Below, piece by piece: positions 1 through 8,053 of a stretch of 64,000 nucleotides of DNA. Location: assembly GCF_013283645.1 (NCBI RefSeq), contig NZ_JABEKV010000002.1, positions 1,371,798 to 1,435,797 of the forward strand. The letters are read 5' to 3'. The notes beneath the pieces were generated by a model that searched no databases, was not told the DNA's origin, and was given only the letters and a program-made list of their open reading frames with translations. The position numbers and the translations under genes were made by a program. The stretch comes from Sinorhizobium psoraleae (GTDB taxonomy: Bacteria; Pseudomonadota; Alphaproteobacteria; Rhizobiales; Rhizobiaceae). Each line of letters begins with the position of its first letter. Within the stretch, counting starts at the first letter, position 1.

Positions 1-2
1 TG

Positions 3-614
3 CGCAGTTCCGACATGGTGAGACCGGCAGTGGTGATGCGGACCTATCGCGCGATCCTCATGAACCGCCACTTCTTGCACGGTAGCCTCGTTCTGGGCCT
101 TTCGGTCGGGGGCATCTATACTCTTGCGGTCGTGCTTCCGTTCGTCCTCGTCGAGACCGTCAAGCTGACGCCGACGCAGTTCGGCATGGCAATGATCTTG
201 CAGACCGGCGCCTATGTCATCGGCAGCGCGATCGCTGCGCGGCTCCTCAGGCAGATCCGAGGCGAGGATCTGCTAACGGCCGGCATCGGGATCGTGGCTG
301 CGGCGAGCATCGCGCTCGCCGGCAGCGGTCTCCTCCACACGACACTGTGGACAGTGATGCTGCCTGTCGGGCTATGGGCCTTCGGCGCCGCCTTCATCAT
401 CCCGGGCGCAACCACGCTCGCGCTTGCAGAATTTCCCCACGCAGCCGGCGCCGCATCGGCCATGACTGGCTTCATGCAGATCGGCGGCGGCCTCGTCGGA
501 TCTCTACTGGTTGCACTTCTCCTCGCGGCTCCGTCGGCGGCCTTCTACACCATCCTTCCCGCGATGGCCTTCGCCGCCGCGGCCTGCCGCCTTGGTTACC
601 TTCTCCGGGTGTGA
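3..614 (+). CDS. MFS transporter, C-terminal part (cut by window edge)
   Basis: The reading frame is open to the left edge, so this is the 3' part of a longer gene; the in-frame ATG at 15 is unlikely to be the true start. About 200 residues are visible, with roughly six hydrophobic segments separated by short basic loops (for example the loop ending RLLRQIRGED). The helix GAASAMTGFMQIGGGLVGSL resembles the C-terminal half of Bcr/CflA-type drug:H+ antiporters in the major facilitator superfamily. Substrate cannot be inferred. The gene ends within a few bases of a truncated integrase start on the other strand, so it may lie at an old island or deletion junction. Confidence 0.75.
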   Translation, partial: RSSDMVRPAVVMRTYRAILMNRHFLHGSLVLGLSVGGIYTLAVVLPFVLVETVKLTPTQFGMAMILQTGAYVIGSAIAARLLRQIRGEDLLTAGIGIVAAASIALAGSGLLHTTLWTVMLPVGLWAFGAAFIIPGATTLALAEFPHAAGAASAMTGFMQIGGGLVGSLLVALLLAAPSAAFYTILPAMAFAAAACRLGYLLRV

Positions 615-615
615 T

Positions 616-678
616 CGCCTCGGTGAGCTTGTACGCAGTTTCCGCCTTTGGCGTTCTTACCTTTGCGTCCGTAAGCAC
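616..678 (-). pseudogene. N-terminal remnant of a P4-type tyrosine integrase
   Basis: On the minus strand a GTG at 678 opens the peptide VLTDAKVRTPKAETAYKLTE, which matches the usual N-terminus of tRNA-associated P4-family integrases (M-L-T-D-x-K-[IV]-R...KPYKL-[ST]-D). The similarity stops near 616, where a normal integrase would continue GGLYLEV; here the frame runs into the 3' end of the MFS gene. About 21 of roughly 400 codons remain. It lies just downstream of tRNA-Ser(GGA) on the same strand, the usual place for such integrases. The identification rests on recalled family consensus. Confidence 0.5.
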
Positions 679-691
679 TCTGGCGCCCCGC

Positions 692-739
692 TGATACCCG
701 CATTTTCCATTTTTGATACCCGCATTCGTACCCGCTTTT
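692..739. repeat. Direct repeats of TACCCGC upstream of the integrase remnant
   Basis: TGATACCCGCATT occurs at 692-704 and again at 714-726, followed by a partial third unit, GTACCCGC, at 728-735. Read on the minus strand these are GCGGGTA units just upstream of the integrase remnant. Similar short GCGGGTA repeats often precede P4-type integrase genes next to tRNA genes, and may be binding sites for recombination or regulatory proteins. Confidence 0.45.
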
Positions 740-803
740 CGCCGGGTTTCGGCGGTAAGTGGTAGAAACGTGGGCATTGGTCAGGGTGCTTGGGAAAAGC
801 TTA

Positions 804-893
804 TGGCGGACAGAGAGGGATTCGAACCCTCGATACGCTTTCACGTATACACGCGTTCCAGGCGTGCGCCTTCAACCACTCGGCCACCTGTCC
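804..893 (-). tRNA. tRNA-Ser (anticodon GGA)
   Basis: The minus strand gives a 90-nt class II tRNA. The acceptor arm GGACAGG pairs with the 3' strand of CTGTCCG-CCA, with CCA encoded. The anticodon stem CACGC/GCGTG encloses loop CTGGAAC, giving anticodon GGA (serine UCC/UCU). A long variable arm (ATACG/CGTAT) and the T-arm GAGGGTTCGAATCCCTC confirm tRNA-Ser. Its 3' half (about 804-830 on the plus strand) would be the natural attachment site for the integrase whose remnant lies just downstream; no second copy of this segment was seen in the window. Confidence 0.95.
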
Positions 894-1180
894 ATCCTTA
901 AACAGCCGATGGTCAGCCCGGCTGGATGGGGGAAGAGCGAAGCTCCACCGACGTGCGCCGGACGAACCGGCGGACGGGCGCGATATATACCGATGATCTG
1001 CGCGGGATCAACTGGTTTCTGACAGTTTATTGACATCTTGCGAAATGGCGTCGGCGAAGCCAACCATTGCGCTCGCAACTTGCGGCGCTTATCTGTGGCG
1101 CATAAGCGTAATTGATCGGAAAAACGCGTGTCGGGCGCGTATCTGGAGCGTAGCGGGCCACGGCGGCCGAAAGGACGAAG

Positions 1181-1498
1181 ATGCGGTTGCTGCTGAGGCT
1201 TGCAAGCTTTCTCGTGCTTACGGTGGCGGTGCTCGTCGGGACCGTCGACGCGATCCAGTCGGTTGCGGCTTCGGCGCCGGCTATGACCTCGCTCGCTGAT
1301 GCCATGTCCGTCCTCGGCCCGGATGCGCTCAACTGGGTGCACGCACTGCAGCGCACGGATGCCGGGCCGGCCATATGGTTGGCGGGGCTGCAATGGCTGC
1401 TCGCCCGACCCGCCTTCGCGGTGCTCCTGGTACTCGCCCTGCTCCTCTGGATGGCAGGCTACAAGAAACGCCCCGCCGCGGGCCGATTTGCCGCCTGA
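1181..1498 (+). CDS. Small two-helix membrane protein, function unknown
   Basis: The 105-residue product has one hydrophobic segment at residues 3-22, which could be an uncleaved signal anchor, and a second at about 78-93 (FAVLLVLALLLWMAGY), followed by a short basic tail. The middle is a soluble, Ala-rich stretch. I recognise no catalytic motif. Similar short proteins are found in rhizobia as hypothetical proteins. Codon usage looks normal. It stands alone between tRNA-Ser and msrA, with a palindromic repeat directly after it. Confidence 0.6.
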   Translation: MRLLLRLASFLVLTVAVLVGTVDAIQSVAASAPAMTSLADAMSVLGPDALNWVHALQRTDAGPAIWLAGLQWLLARPAFAVLLVLALLLWMAGYKKRPAAGRFAA

Positions 1499-1504
1499 TT
1501 TCGA

Positions 1505-1604
1505 CTACAGCGCCGTGCATCTTATCAGAAGCGCAATGGACGCTGTGGCACTTTGAATTGCTGCATGTTTCCTTAAATCGGCTTCGGTTTAAGGAAACAT
1601 GCAG
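1505..1604 (+). repeat. Rhizobial palindromic intergenic repeat, family A copy 1
   Basis: It begins with CTACAGCGCCG and ends with a perfect 17-bp hairpin (1561-1577 with 1588-1604, arms CTGCATGTTTCCTTAAA). The same core, TTGAATTGCTGCATG, recurs in opposite orientation at 2312, 23447 and 43562. It sits between the small membrane gene and msrA and could act as a transcript-end hairpin. Confidence 0.75.
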
Positions 1605-1648
1605 CAGCCCGTCATCGACGCGTTCCGCGCGCACGAAAGGAACCGGAG

Positions 1649-2302
1649 ATGTTTCTGATCGACATGTTCAAGAAGAAGACGATCCTGCCCGATGCGCAGA
1701 CGGCGCTCCGCGGACGCGAGGAGGAAATCCCGACGGCGGAGACGCATTTCGTCTCCGGACGTCCGCTGAAGGGCCCCTACCCCGAAGGCATGAAGAGGGT
1801 GCTTTTCGGCATGGGCTGCTTCTGGGGCGCCGAGCGGCTGCTCTGGAACATCCCCGGCATCTATGTCACCGCCGCCGGCTATTCCGGCGGGCTGACGCCG
1901 AACCCGACCTATCAGGAGACGACGACCGGGCTCACCGGGCATGCGGAGGTCGTGCTTGTCGTCTACGACCCGGCCAAGGCTTCCTTCGCAATGCTGCTCA
2001 AGACCTTCTTCGAGGAACACGACCCGACCCAGGGCATGCGGCAGGGCAACGACATCGGCACGACATATCGCTCGGCGATCTATGTCTATGACGAGGAGCA
2101 GCTTCGCGAGGCGGAGGCTGCCCGCGACGCCTTCCAGAAGGCGCTGACGGCTTTCAATCATGGTGGCCAGATCACCACCGAAATCGGCATGGCCGGACCG
2201 CTCTACTTTGCCGAGGACTATCACCAGCAATATCTGGCCAAGAACCCCGATGGCTATTGCGGCCTTCGCGGCACCGGCGTCAGCTGCCCGATCGGCCGCT
2301 AG
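1649..2302 (+). CDS. msrA: Peptide methionine sulfoxide reductase A
   Basis: The 217-residue product reduces methionine-S-sulfoxide in oxidised proteins in the cytoplasm, using a catalytic cysteine and thioredoxin recycling. The hallmark GCFWGAE motif is present with catalytic Cys57 ([12 protein letters not shown]). The later stretches GYSGG, NPTYQE and TGHAEVV, and the C-terminal [15 protein letters not shown], are standard MsrA features. A resolving cysteine is available in the C-terminal [12 protein letters not shown]. The chosen ATG follows a good ribosome site (GGAACCGGAG). No msrB is adjacent. Confidence 0.95.
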   Translation: MFLIDMFKKKTILPDAQTALRGREEEIPTAETHFVSGRPLKGPYPEGMKRVLFGMGCFWGAERLLWNIPGIYVTAAGYSGGLTPNPTYQETTTGLTGHAEVVLVVYDPAKASFAMLLKTFFEEHDPTQGMRQGNDIGTTYRSAIYVYDEEQLREAEAARDAFQKALTAFNHGGQITTEIGMAGPLYFAEDYHQQYLAKNPDGYCGLRGTGVSCPIGR

Positions 2303-2311
2303 GTCTGTTTT

Positions 2312-2421
2312 CGCGCTATTGCATGTTTCCTTGGATCGTGGCCGAGCGAGAATAAAACCATGCAGCAATTCAAAGTGCCACAGCGTGCTTTTCGCGTCTG
2401 ATAAGACGCGCGGCGCTGCAG
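2312..2421 (-). repeat. Rhizobial palindromic intergenic repeat, family A copy 2
   Basis: This is the inverse orientation of copy 1: CGCTATTGCATGTTTCCTT, then CATGCAGCAATTCAAAGTG, then CGCGTCTGATAAGACGCGCGGCGCTG. The two arms of the hairpin are less well matched than in copy 1. Confidence 0.7.
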
Positions 2422-2453
2422 GCACGGCGCACCGATTTGCTCCTTGAGTCCGG

Positions 2454-2491
2454 CGCCCGGCGGCCCCTCGCCGGGCGTCGGCATCTTTTTT
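2454..2491 (+). terminator. Rho-independent terminator candidate after msrA
   Basis: The 9-bp stem CGCCCGGCG/CGCCGGGCG (2454-2462 with 2469-2477) has a 6-nt loop and is followed, after a short gap, by six T residues at 2485-2490. With the family A repeat it fills most of the 340-bp space between msrA and the BMP gene. The rest (2492-2642) is a G-rich leader with no ORF. Confidence 0.5.
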
Positions 2492-2642
2492 ACCATCCGA
2501 AAAATTTTGAGTGTTTTTTTGCGGAAGCCGTGCAAGGATGCGCCCACCCAAGCCTTAACAAGAGAGGGGCGGGTCGCGCGGACAGGCTCGTGGGGGCTGC
2601 CGGCAGACCCGATAAGATCAATAGCGACAATAGGGCTGCACG

Positions 2643-3635
2643 ATGAAAAAAACCATTCTCGGTCTCTTTGCTTTCTCCATGATGTCCGCGACGGCACTGG
2701 CCGCCGACATCAAGCCGGCGATCATCTACGATCTCGGCGGCAAGTTCGACAAATCCTTCAACGAAGCGGCTTTTAACGGCGCCGAAAAGTTCAAGGCCGA
2801 ATCAGGCATCGAATACCGCGAGTTTGAAATCGCCAACGACGCTCAGCGCGAACAGGCGCTGCGCCGCTTTGCCAGCGACGGCAACAGCCCGATCGTGATG
2901 GCCGGATTCAACTGGGCGGCATCGCTCGAGAAGATTGCCGTGGAATACCCGGACACGAAATTCGCGATCATCGACATGGTGGTCGAAAAGCCGAACGTCA
3001 AATCGATCGTGTTCAAGGAGCAGGAAGGCTCCTATCTCGTCGGCGTGCTCGCCGGTCTCGCCTCCAAGTCGAAGACCGTCAGCTTCGTCGGCGGCATGGA
3101 TATCCCGCTGATCCACAAGTTCGCCTGCGGCTATGTCGGCGGTGCCAAGTCGGTCGGCGCGGACGTCAAGGTGCTCGAGGCCTATACCGGCACGACGCCG
3201 GACGCGTGGAACGATCCCGTCAAGGGCGGTGAAATCGCCAAGTCGCAGATCGACCAGGGCGCGGATGTCGTCTATCACGCCGCCGGCGGCACCGGCGTCG
3301 GCGTGTTGCAGGCGGCAGCGGATGCCGGCAAGCTCGGCATCGGCGTCGATTCCAACCAGAACATGCTGCAGCCGGGCAAAGTGCTGACCTCGATGCTGAA
3401 GCGCGTCGATGTCGCCGTCTACGACGCCTTCATGGCGGCGAAGGACGACAAGTTCGAGTTCGGTATTTCCAACCTCGGCCTCAAGGAAGATGGCGTCGGC
3501 TACGCGCTGGACGACAACAACAAGGCCCTCATCACGCCCGAAATGCACGATGCGGTCGAAAAGGTGAAGGCCGACATCATTGCCGGCAAGGTCCAGGTGC
3601 ACGACTACATGAGCACCGAATCCTGCCCCTACTGA
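2643..3635 (+). CDS. BMP-family ABC transporter substrate-binding protein
   Basis: The 330-residue periplasmic binding protein has a Sec signal peptide of about 20 residues (MKKTILGLFAFSMMSATALA, cut before ADIKPA). There is no lipobox, unlike PnrA/TmpC lipoproteins. The mature start IIYDLGGKFDKSFNEAAFNGAEKF is the typical BMP fold opening (GGxxDxSFN), and GSYLVGVLAGLASKSKTVSFVGG and YHAAGGTGVGVLQAA are further family signatures. BMP proteins usually bind purine nucleosides. The cognate permease and ATPase genes are not adjacent: the next genes are on the other strand, and a strong terminator follows directly. Ligand is inferred from the family only. Confidence 0.9.
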   Translation: MKKTILGLFAFSMMSATALAADIKPAIIYDLGGKFDKSFNEAAFNGAEKFKAESGIEYREFEIANDAQREQALRRFASDGNSPIVMAGFNWAASLEKIAVEYPDTKFAIIDMVVEKPNVKSIVFKEQEGSYLVGVLAGLASKSKTVSFVGGMDIPLIHKFACGYVGGAKSVGADVKVLEAYTGTTPDAWNDPVKGGEIAKSQIDQGADVVYHAAGGTGVGVLQAAADAGKLGIGVDSNQNMLQPGKVLTSMLKRVDVAVYDAFMAAKDDKFEFGISNLGLKEDGVGYALDDNNKALITPEMHDAVEKVKADIIAGKVQVHDYMSTESCPY

Positions 3636-3653
3636 TTGCGGTGACCTGACATC

Positions 3654-3691
3654 AAAAGGCCGCCTGCTTCAAGCGAAGCAGGCGGCCTTTT
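3654..3691 (+). terminator. Rho-independent terminator after the BMP gene
   Basis: A perfect 17-bp stem (3654-3670 with 3675-3691) has a 4-nt loop AAGC and ends in TTTT. The complementary A-run means it can also end the convergent slyX transcript. Confidence 0.85.
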
Positions 3692-3724
3692 CGTTTCCGG
3701 CGGAGCGGCATGAAGCGGCTTCCG

Positions 3725-3934
3725 TCAGTAATGCGGCGGGCGGGTCACCGGAACCGCATCACGCGCCTGCTCCTCGAGGCTCAGGAAGCGCTCCGTCAAT
3801 CGGTCGAGCTTCGCCCTGGTCTGTTCGACCACCTTCCACTGTTCGGCCAATTGGTCCGAAAGCTCCTCGATGGTCTTCGCCTGGTGCGCCAGCATTTCTT
3901 CCAGACGTACGATCCGGCTTTCTTTGTCACTCAT
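3725..3934 (-). CDS. slyX: SlyX family protein
   Basis: The 69-residue product is a short coiled coil: MSDKESRIVRLEEMLAHQAK, then TIEELSDQLAEQWKVVEQTR, and a Pro-Tyr tail (RPPHY). This matches SlyX in length, heptad pattern and the aromatic C-terminus. The ATG at 3934 is preceded by GGAGGAC at good spacing; the longer upstream frame is not supported. The role of SlyX is unknown. The gene follows the CysZ-like gene on the same strand with 111 bp between. Confidence 0.85.
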   Translation of the reverse strand: MSDKESRIVRLEEMLAHQAKTIEELSDQLAEQWKVVEQTRAKLDRLTERFLSLEEQARDAVPVTRPPHY

Positions 3935-4045
3935 GCCGTCCTCCATCGCATTCGTTTCAACTTGTCGGCGCCCGATGCGAGCGGAAAGCCTGCGCGGGAT
4001 TTCGGCGCAGATTGTCCAAGTCACTGGCCCTGTCAAGCAATGGCC

Positions 4046-4783
4046 TCACGCGCCGGCCGCCGCTTTGTGAGCCACCGAGAAGCCTGGGTCACGTGCCGAA
4101 AGCATCTTGTGGAGATGCACCATCACGCCGGCGGCGAAGAGCGGTGTCAGCAGGTTCAGCAGCGGCACCGCCAGGAAGGCCGCCAGCACGAGCCCCGCGA
4201 GAAACACGGTCGAGCGGTGTTTGGTGCGAAAAAGCCGCGCCTCCGCGGGCGGGCGGTAGCGCATGGCGGCGAACTCGAAAAACTCCCGCCCGAGCAGATA
4301 GCCGTTGACGAGGAAGAAGGCGATGAGATTGACGCCCGGCACCAGCAGCAGCAGGAGGGCGATGATGTTGCCGATGACCACGACGCCGAGGAATTTCGCC
4401 GATCCGGTCATCGCCTCCACGAGCGGCAGCGGCTTGCCGGGCGCGCCATCGGGATAGTCACGCGTCTCGATCACCTCGGCGACGTCATCGAGGAAGAAAC
4501 CGGCAATGAGGGCGGTGACCGGCGCTAGCAGAAGGGCGAGCGCCAGGGCCAGGCCGAGGCTCGCGAAGATGCCTACGACGAATGTGAGCCAGCCGGCCCA
4601 GTCCGGCATGCCCGGCATCAGCGCGTCGATCCAGGGCAGAGCGAGCCAGACGAACAGTTCGCGGAGCGCGAACCAAAGGGCGATGAGCGCGAGCAATGTC
4701 AGGCCGAGCACCTTCCAGAAGACCGAGCGGGTCTCCGCCGCAAAGAGGTTTGCGAAGGCAAGTCGCGCCGCATCCATAATCAT
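4046..4783 (-). CDS. EI24/CysZ-like inner membrane protein
   Basis: The 245-residue product is highly hydrophobic with about four or five membrane segments (residues about 25-45, 60-90, 130-160, 195-225). The pattern AGFFLDDVAEVIE, followed by NLIAFFLVNGYLLGREFFEFAAMR, is characteristic of the EI24/CysZ family; CysZ is a sulfate channel in enterobacteria. There is no sulfate-assimilation gene nearby, so sulfate transport is not shown. The ATG at 4783 has GGAGAG six bases upstream. It probably forms a two-gene unit with slyX. Confidence 0.8.
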   Translation of the reverse strand: MIMDAARLAFANLFAAETRSVFWKVLGLTLLALIALWFALRELFVWLALPWIDALMPGMPDWAGWLTFVVGIFASLGLALALALLLAPVTALIAGFFLDDVAEVIETRDYPDGAPGKPLPLVEAMTGSAKFLGVVVIGNIIALLLLLVPGVNLIAFFLVNGYLLGREFFEFAAMRYRPPAEARLFRTKHRSTVFLAGLVLAAFLAVPLLNLLTPLFAAGVMVHLHKMLSARDPGFSVAHKAAAGA

Positions 4784-5046
4784 GACCGCTCTCCATCGAC
4801 AGCAAGGTGGCTCAGCGGCATGTAGGCAGATCCGTTGGAAACAACAAGACAGACAGCAGTTTCAGCCGCCGATCTGCGATTGCGTTGCAAGCCGCGCCGC
4901 ATCGTGCCGCCTCGCTGCCGGCAAAAATCGCCTGGGTCATTGCCCCCAACCGCTGGCAAACGGGACGGAGGGCGATATGCTATGCCTAAAATCGATGCAG
5001 GGCGGCGTCGCGCCGACAAGACGTCGCGGCCAGCCATGGAGACGAA

Positions 5047-6408
5047 ATGACCAATCAGAAAACGCTCGCCAGCCTCGCCGTTCTTGTCCAGTCCGGCAAG
5101 CTCGATCCCGTCAAACTCGCCGCAGAGACGTTTCATCGCATCGAAGCCTGTCCGGACCAGTCGATCTTCGTCGGTCTGACGCGCGAGCGTGCGCTCAGGG
5201 AAGCGCAAGCCGCGTCAAGCCGGCTCAAGGCGGGACGTTCGCTCGGTCTGCTCGACGGCCTGCCCGTCGCCTGGAAGGATCTGTTCGATCTTGCCGGCAG
5301 CGTGACGACTGCGGGCTCGGTCGTCTTCAAGGACGATCTGCCCGCGACGGCCGACGCGCCCGTCGTCGGCGCGCTCGCCGCCGCCGGCATGGTCAGCGTC
5401 GGCCGCACGAACATGAGCGAGTTTGCCTTTTCCGGCCTCGGCATCAATCCGCACTATGGAACCCCACGAAATCCGGCATCGCCGGATGTCCACCGGATTC
5501 CCGGCGGCTCGTCCTCCGGCTCGGCCGTGGCCGTCGCGGCCGGCCTGGTGCCGGTTGCGATCGGTACCGATACCGGCGGTTCGGTACGCATCCCCGCGGC
5601 AATGACCGGTATCGTCGGCTACAAGGCGACGCGTGGCCGCTATGCGACGAAGGGCGTGTTTCCGCTTGCCGAAAGCCTCGATTCGCTTGGCCCCCTCTGC
5701 CATACGGTACAGGATGCAGTGTGGGCGGATGCCGCCATGCACGGCCTGACGGCACCGGTTATCCGCCGCGCCGAACTCGCCGATCTCTCGATCGTCATTC
5801 CCGAAACGATCGTGTTCGACGACGCCGAGCCGGAAGTGGTCGCGGCCTTCGAGGCGGCGATCAGGCGGCTCGAGGCGGCGGGCGTCAAAGTGAGACGCGC
5901 GCACTTCCCGAGCTTTGCCGCCGTGTTCGATCTGGCGGCGCGCCATGGCGCGCTGGTGACGGCGGAAGCCTATGCGCTCCACCGCGAACGCCTGGCCGGT
6001 CCCGAGGCGGCGCGCATCGATCCGCGCGTCGTGACCCGCACCCGGCTCGGCGAAAAGATTACGCTCAGCGACTACATCGCCATTCTCGATGCACGTGACC
6101 GATTGATTCATGAGACGGTGGAGAGCCTCGGGCCCGGCGAACTGATCGCGCATCCGACATTGCCGCATGTCGCGCCGCCGATCGCACCGCTTCTTTCCGA
6201 CGACGAACTCTTCTTCAAGACCAATGCCAAGACCTTGCGGAACACGCTGATCGGCAATTTCCTCGACTTCTGCGGCGTCTCCATTCCCTGCGGCACGGGT
6301 GCCGCCGGTATGCCGGTCGGCTTGCTGCTCTCCGCACCCCACCACCAGGACGATCGGCTGCTTGGCGCGGCCCTTGCCGCCGAGGCGATCATCCGGGGTG
6401 AAGCATGA
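5047..6408 (+). CDS. Amidase-signature family hydrolase
   Basis: The 453-residue cytoplasmic amidase has the complete Ser-cisSer-Lys triad: Lys77 (VAWKDLF), Ser155 (IPGGSSSGSA) and nucleophile Ser179 (GTDTGGSVR). The family covers GatA, allophanate hydrolase and many carboxamide hydrolases; nothing here fixes the substrate. There are no gatB/gatC genes nearby, so it is not the tRNA amidotransferase. ATG follows GGAGACG. It overlaps the ROK kinase by ATGA and forms an operon with it and cutC, facing the nagA operon, so a role in amino-sugar or cell-wall derived amide breakdown is an inference from context. Confidence 0.9.
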   Translation: MTNQKTLASLAVLVQSGKLDPVKLAAETFHRIEACPDQSIFVGLTRERALREAQAASSRLKAGRSLGLLDGLPVAWKDLFDLAGSVTTAGSVVFKDDLPATADAPVVGALAAAGMVSVGRTNMSEFAFSGLGINPHYGTPRNPASPDVHRIPGGSSSGSAVAVAAGLVPVAIGTDTGGSVRIPAAMTGIVGYKATRGRYATKGVFPLAESLDSLGPLCHTVQDAVWADAAMHGLTAPVIRRAELADLSIVIPETIVFDDAEPEVVAAFEAAIRRLEAAGVKVRRAHFPSFAAVFDLAARHGALVTAEAYALHRERLAGPEAARIDPRVVTRTRLGEKITLSDYIAILDARDRLIHETVESLGPGELIAHPTLPHVAPPIAPLLSDDELFFKTNAKTLRNTLIGNFLDFCGVSIPCGTGAAGMPVGLLLSAPHHQDDRLLGAALAAEAIIRGEA

Positions 6409-7316
6409 TCATCTGCTTCGATATCGGCGGGTCCGCGATCAAAGGCGCGATCACCCATTCGCCGGAGCGGATATTTCCCCTGCCGCGGCGAACCACGCCG
6501 CTTGATGATTTTCGTCGGTTCGTCGCAACGCTCGAGTCGGTGCTCGACGAAGCGGGCGGCCTGCCGGAAAGGGTCGCGATCTCGATCACAGGCGTCATCG
6601 ATCCGGAAACGCGCCGGATCAAATGCGCCAATATTCCTTGTATCGACGGGCGGGAGCTTGCCGCCGAGCTCGAGGCCGCCTTGCACCTGCCCGTGGTGGT
6701 CGCCAACGACGCCGATTGCTTCGCGCTAGCGGAAGCCGGTATCGGCGCGGGACGCGGCCACCGGATCGTCTTCGGGGCGATCCTCGGCACAGGGGTCGGC
6801 GGCGGACTGGTGGTCGACGGGAAGTTGATCAACGCCGATGGCGGCTTTGCCGGGGAATGGGGGCATGCTCCCGCCGTCGCGTCGGAGGCGGGACACCCTC
6901 CCATCACCATACCGATCTTCGACTGCGGTTGCGGACTGCGCGGCTGCGTCGACACCGTGGGCGGCGCGCGCGGGCTCGAGAGACTGCATACGACAGTGCA
7001 CGGAAAATCTCTCTCCAGCCACGAGATCATCGACGCCTGGCAGAACGGCGACGAAGAGGCGGCGCGGACGATCGATATTTTCGTCGATCTCATAAGTTCG
7101 CCACTGGCGCTCGTCATCAACATAACCGGTGCGACGATCGTCCCGGTCGGCGGCGGCCTCTCCAACTCCGAAGCCCTGCTTGCCGAAATCGACCGCGCCG
7201 TGCGCGGCCGCATCCTGCGGCGCTTCGACCGGCCGCTGGTCGTGCGCGGGGAATGCCGGCTCGAGCCGGGCCTGATCGGCGCTGCCCTGCTCGGATTCGG
7301 AGGGAAAGGCGCATGA
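6405..7316 (+). CDS. ROK family sugar kinase (N-acetylglucosamine/N-acetylmannosamine type)
   Basis: The 303-residue product has the ATP-binding opening CFDIGGSAIKGA, catalytic Asn101-Asp102 (VVANDADCFALAEA), phosphate loop ILGTGVGGGLVVDG, the sugar-binding GEWGH, and the zinc motif CGCGLRGCVDTVGG that defines ROK kinases. It most likely phosphorylates an N-acetylated hexosamine, since nagA and a SIS deaminase follow. A second, unrelated sugar kinase (BadF type) lies in the same block, so the two probably have different substrates. Start and stop overlap its neighbours by 4 bp each (ATGA), a sign of translational coupling. Confidence 0.9.
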   Translation: MIICFDIGGSAIKGAITHSPERIFPLPRRTTPLDDFRRFVATLESVLDEAGGLPERVAISITGVIDPETRRIKCANIPCIDGRELAAELEAALHLPVVVANDADCFALAEAGIGAGRGHRIVFGAILGTGVGGGLVVDGKLINADGGFAGEWGHAPAVASEAGHPPITIPIFDCGCGLRGCVDTVGGARGLERLHTTVHGKSLSSHEIIDAWQNGDEEAARTIDIFVDLISSPLALVINITGATIVPVGGGLSNSEALLAEIDRAVRGRILRRFDRPLVVRGECRLEPGLIGAALLGFGGKGA

Positions 7317-8053
7317 GCGGCATCCTGCTCGAGGTTTGCGTCGACGACGCGGACGGCCTGATGGCGGCGGTCGAGGGCGGTGCCGATCGCATCGAGCTGT
7401 GCTCTGCCCTTGCGCTTGGCGGTTTGACGCCAAGCCCGGGGTTGATGGCGCTCGCCGGCCCGCCACCGGTGCCGGTCTATGCGATGGTCCGACCACGCGC
7501 CGGTGACTTCATCTATGGACCTGCCGATCTCGATGCGATGCGCCGGGACATCGATGCGGTCCGCGCCACCGGGCTTGCCGGCGTCGTCCTCGGCGGGTCA
7601 CTCGCGGATGGGCGGCTCGATAGGCAAATGCTCGGCAAGCTTACCGGCCACGCGGCGGGATTGGGGCTGACCCTGCACCGGGCCTTCGATCTGGTGCCCG
7701 ATTTCGCCGAGGCAATCGAGATCGCGGTCGATCTCGGCTTCGAGCGCATCCTGACCTCCGGAGGTGCGAAAACAGCACCGGAAGCCGTCGACACACTGGT
7801 GCGGCTTATCGAGTTGGCAGCAGGCAGGATTTCCGTGATGCCTGGCTCCGGCGTTACCATCGACACGATCGACGTGCTGCTCTCCAGACTTGCCGTCACG
7901 GAAGTGCATTCGTCCTGCTCCGTTCGTGAGTCGGCTCAGGATCCGCGGCTGGTGGCGATGGGCTTCGTTTCCGGAGGCCGACGCCGGACGGATGCGGCGA
8001 CGATCAAGGCAATGAAGGCGCGACTGGACGCTGTGTGGACGCCAGGTGGTTAA
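7313..8053 (+). CDS. cutC: CutC family TIM-barrel protein
   Basis: The 246-residue product is of CutC length and pattern: LLEVCVDDADGLMAAVEGGADRIELCSALALGGLTPS at the N-terminus, then PVYAMVRPRAGDFIY, and later ILTSGGAKTAPE and HSSCSVRE. CutC was named for copper homeostasis in E. coli, but that role is disputed and the enzyme activity is unknown. Its tight coupling to a sugar kinase and an amidase here hints at a role in sugar metabolism. It converges on nagA: the two genes overlap by 4 bp at their 3' ends (8050-8053). Confidence 0.9.
   Translation: MSGILLEVCVDDADGLMAAVEGGADRIELCSALALGGLTPSPGLMALAGPPPVPVYAMVRPRAGDFIYGPADLDAMRRDIDAVRATGLAGVVLGGSLADGRLDRQMLGKLTGHAAGLGLTLHRAFDLVPDFAEAIEIAVDLGFERILTSGGAKTAPEAVDTLVRLIELAAGRISVMPGSGVTIDTIDVLLSRLAVTEVHSSCSVRESAQDPRLVAMGFVSGGRRRTDAATIKAMKARLDAVWTPGG

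Noticed and set aside
4506..6098. Open frame of 530 codons overlapping the CysZ-like gene and the amidase
   Set aside because: It runs antisense to one gene and out of frame with another and is Arg-rich without domains.
6623..7312. Upstream in-frame extension of cutC inside the ROK kinase gene
   Set aside because: CutC homology begins exactly at the ATG at 7313, which overlaps the kinase stop as ATGA; the extension is out-of-frame kinase sequence.
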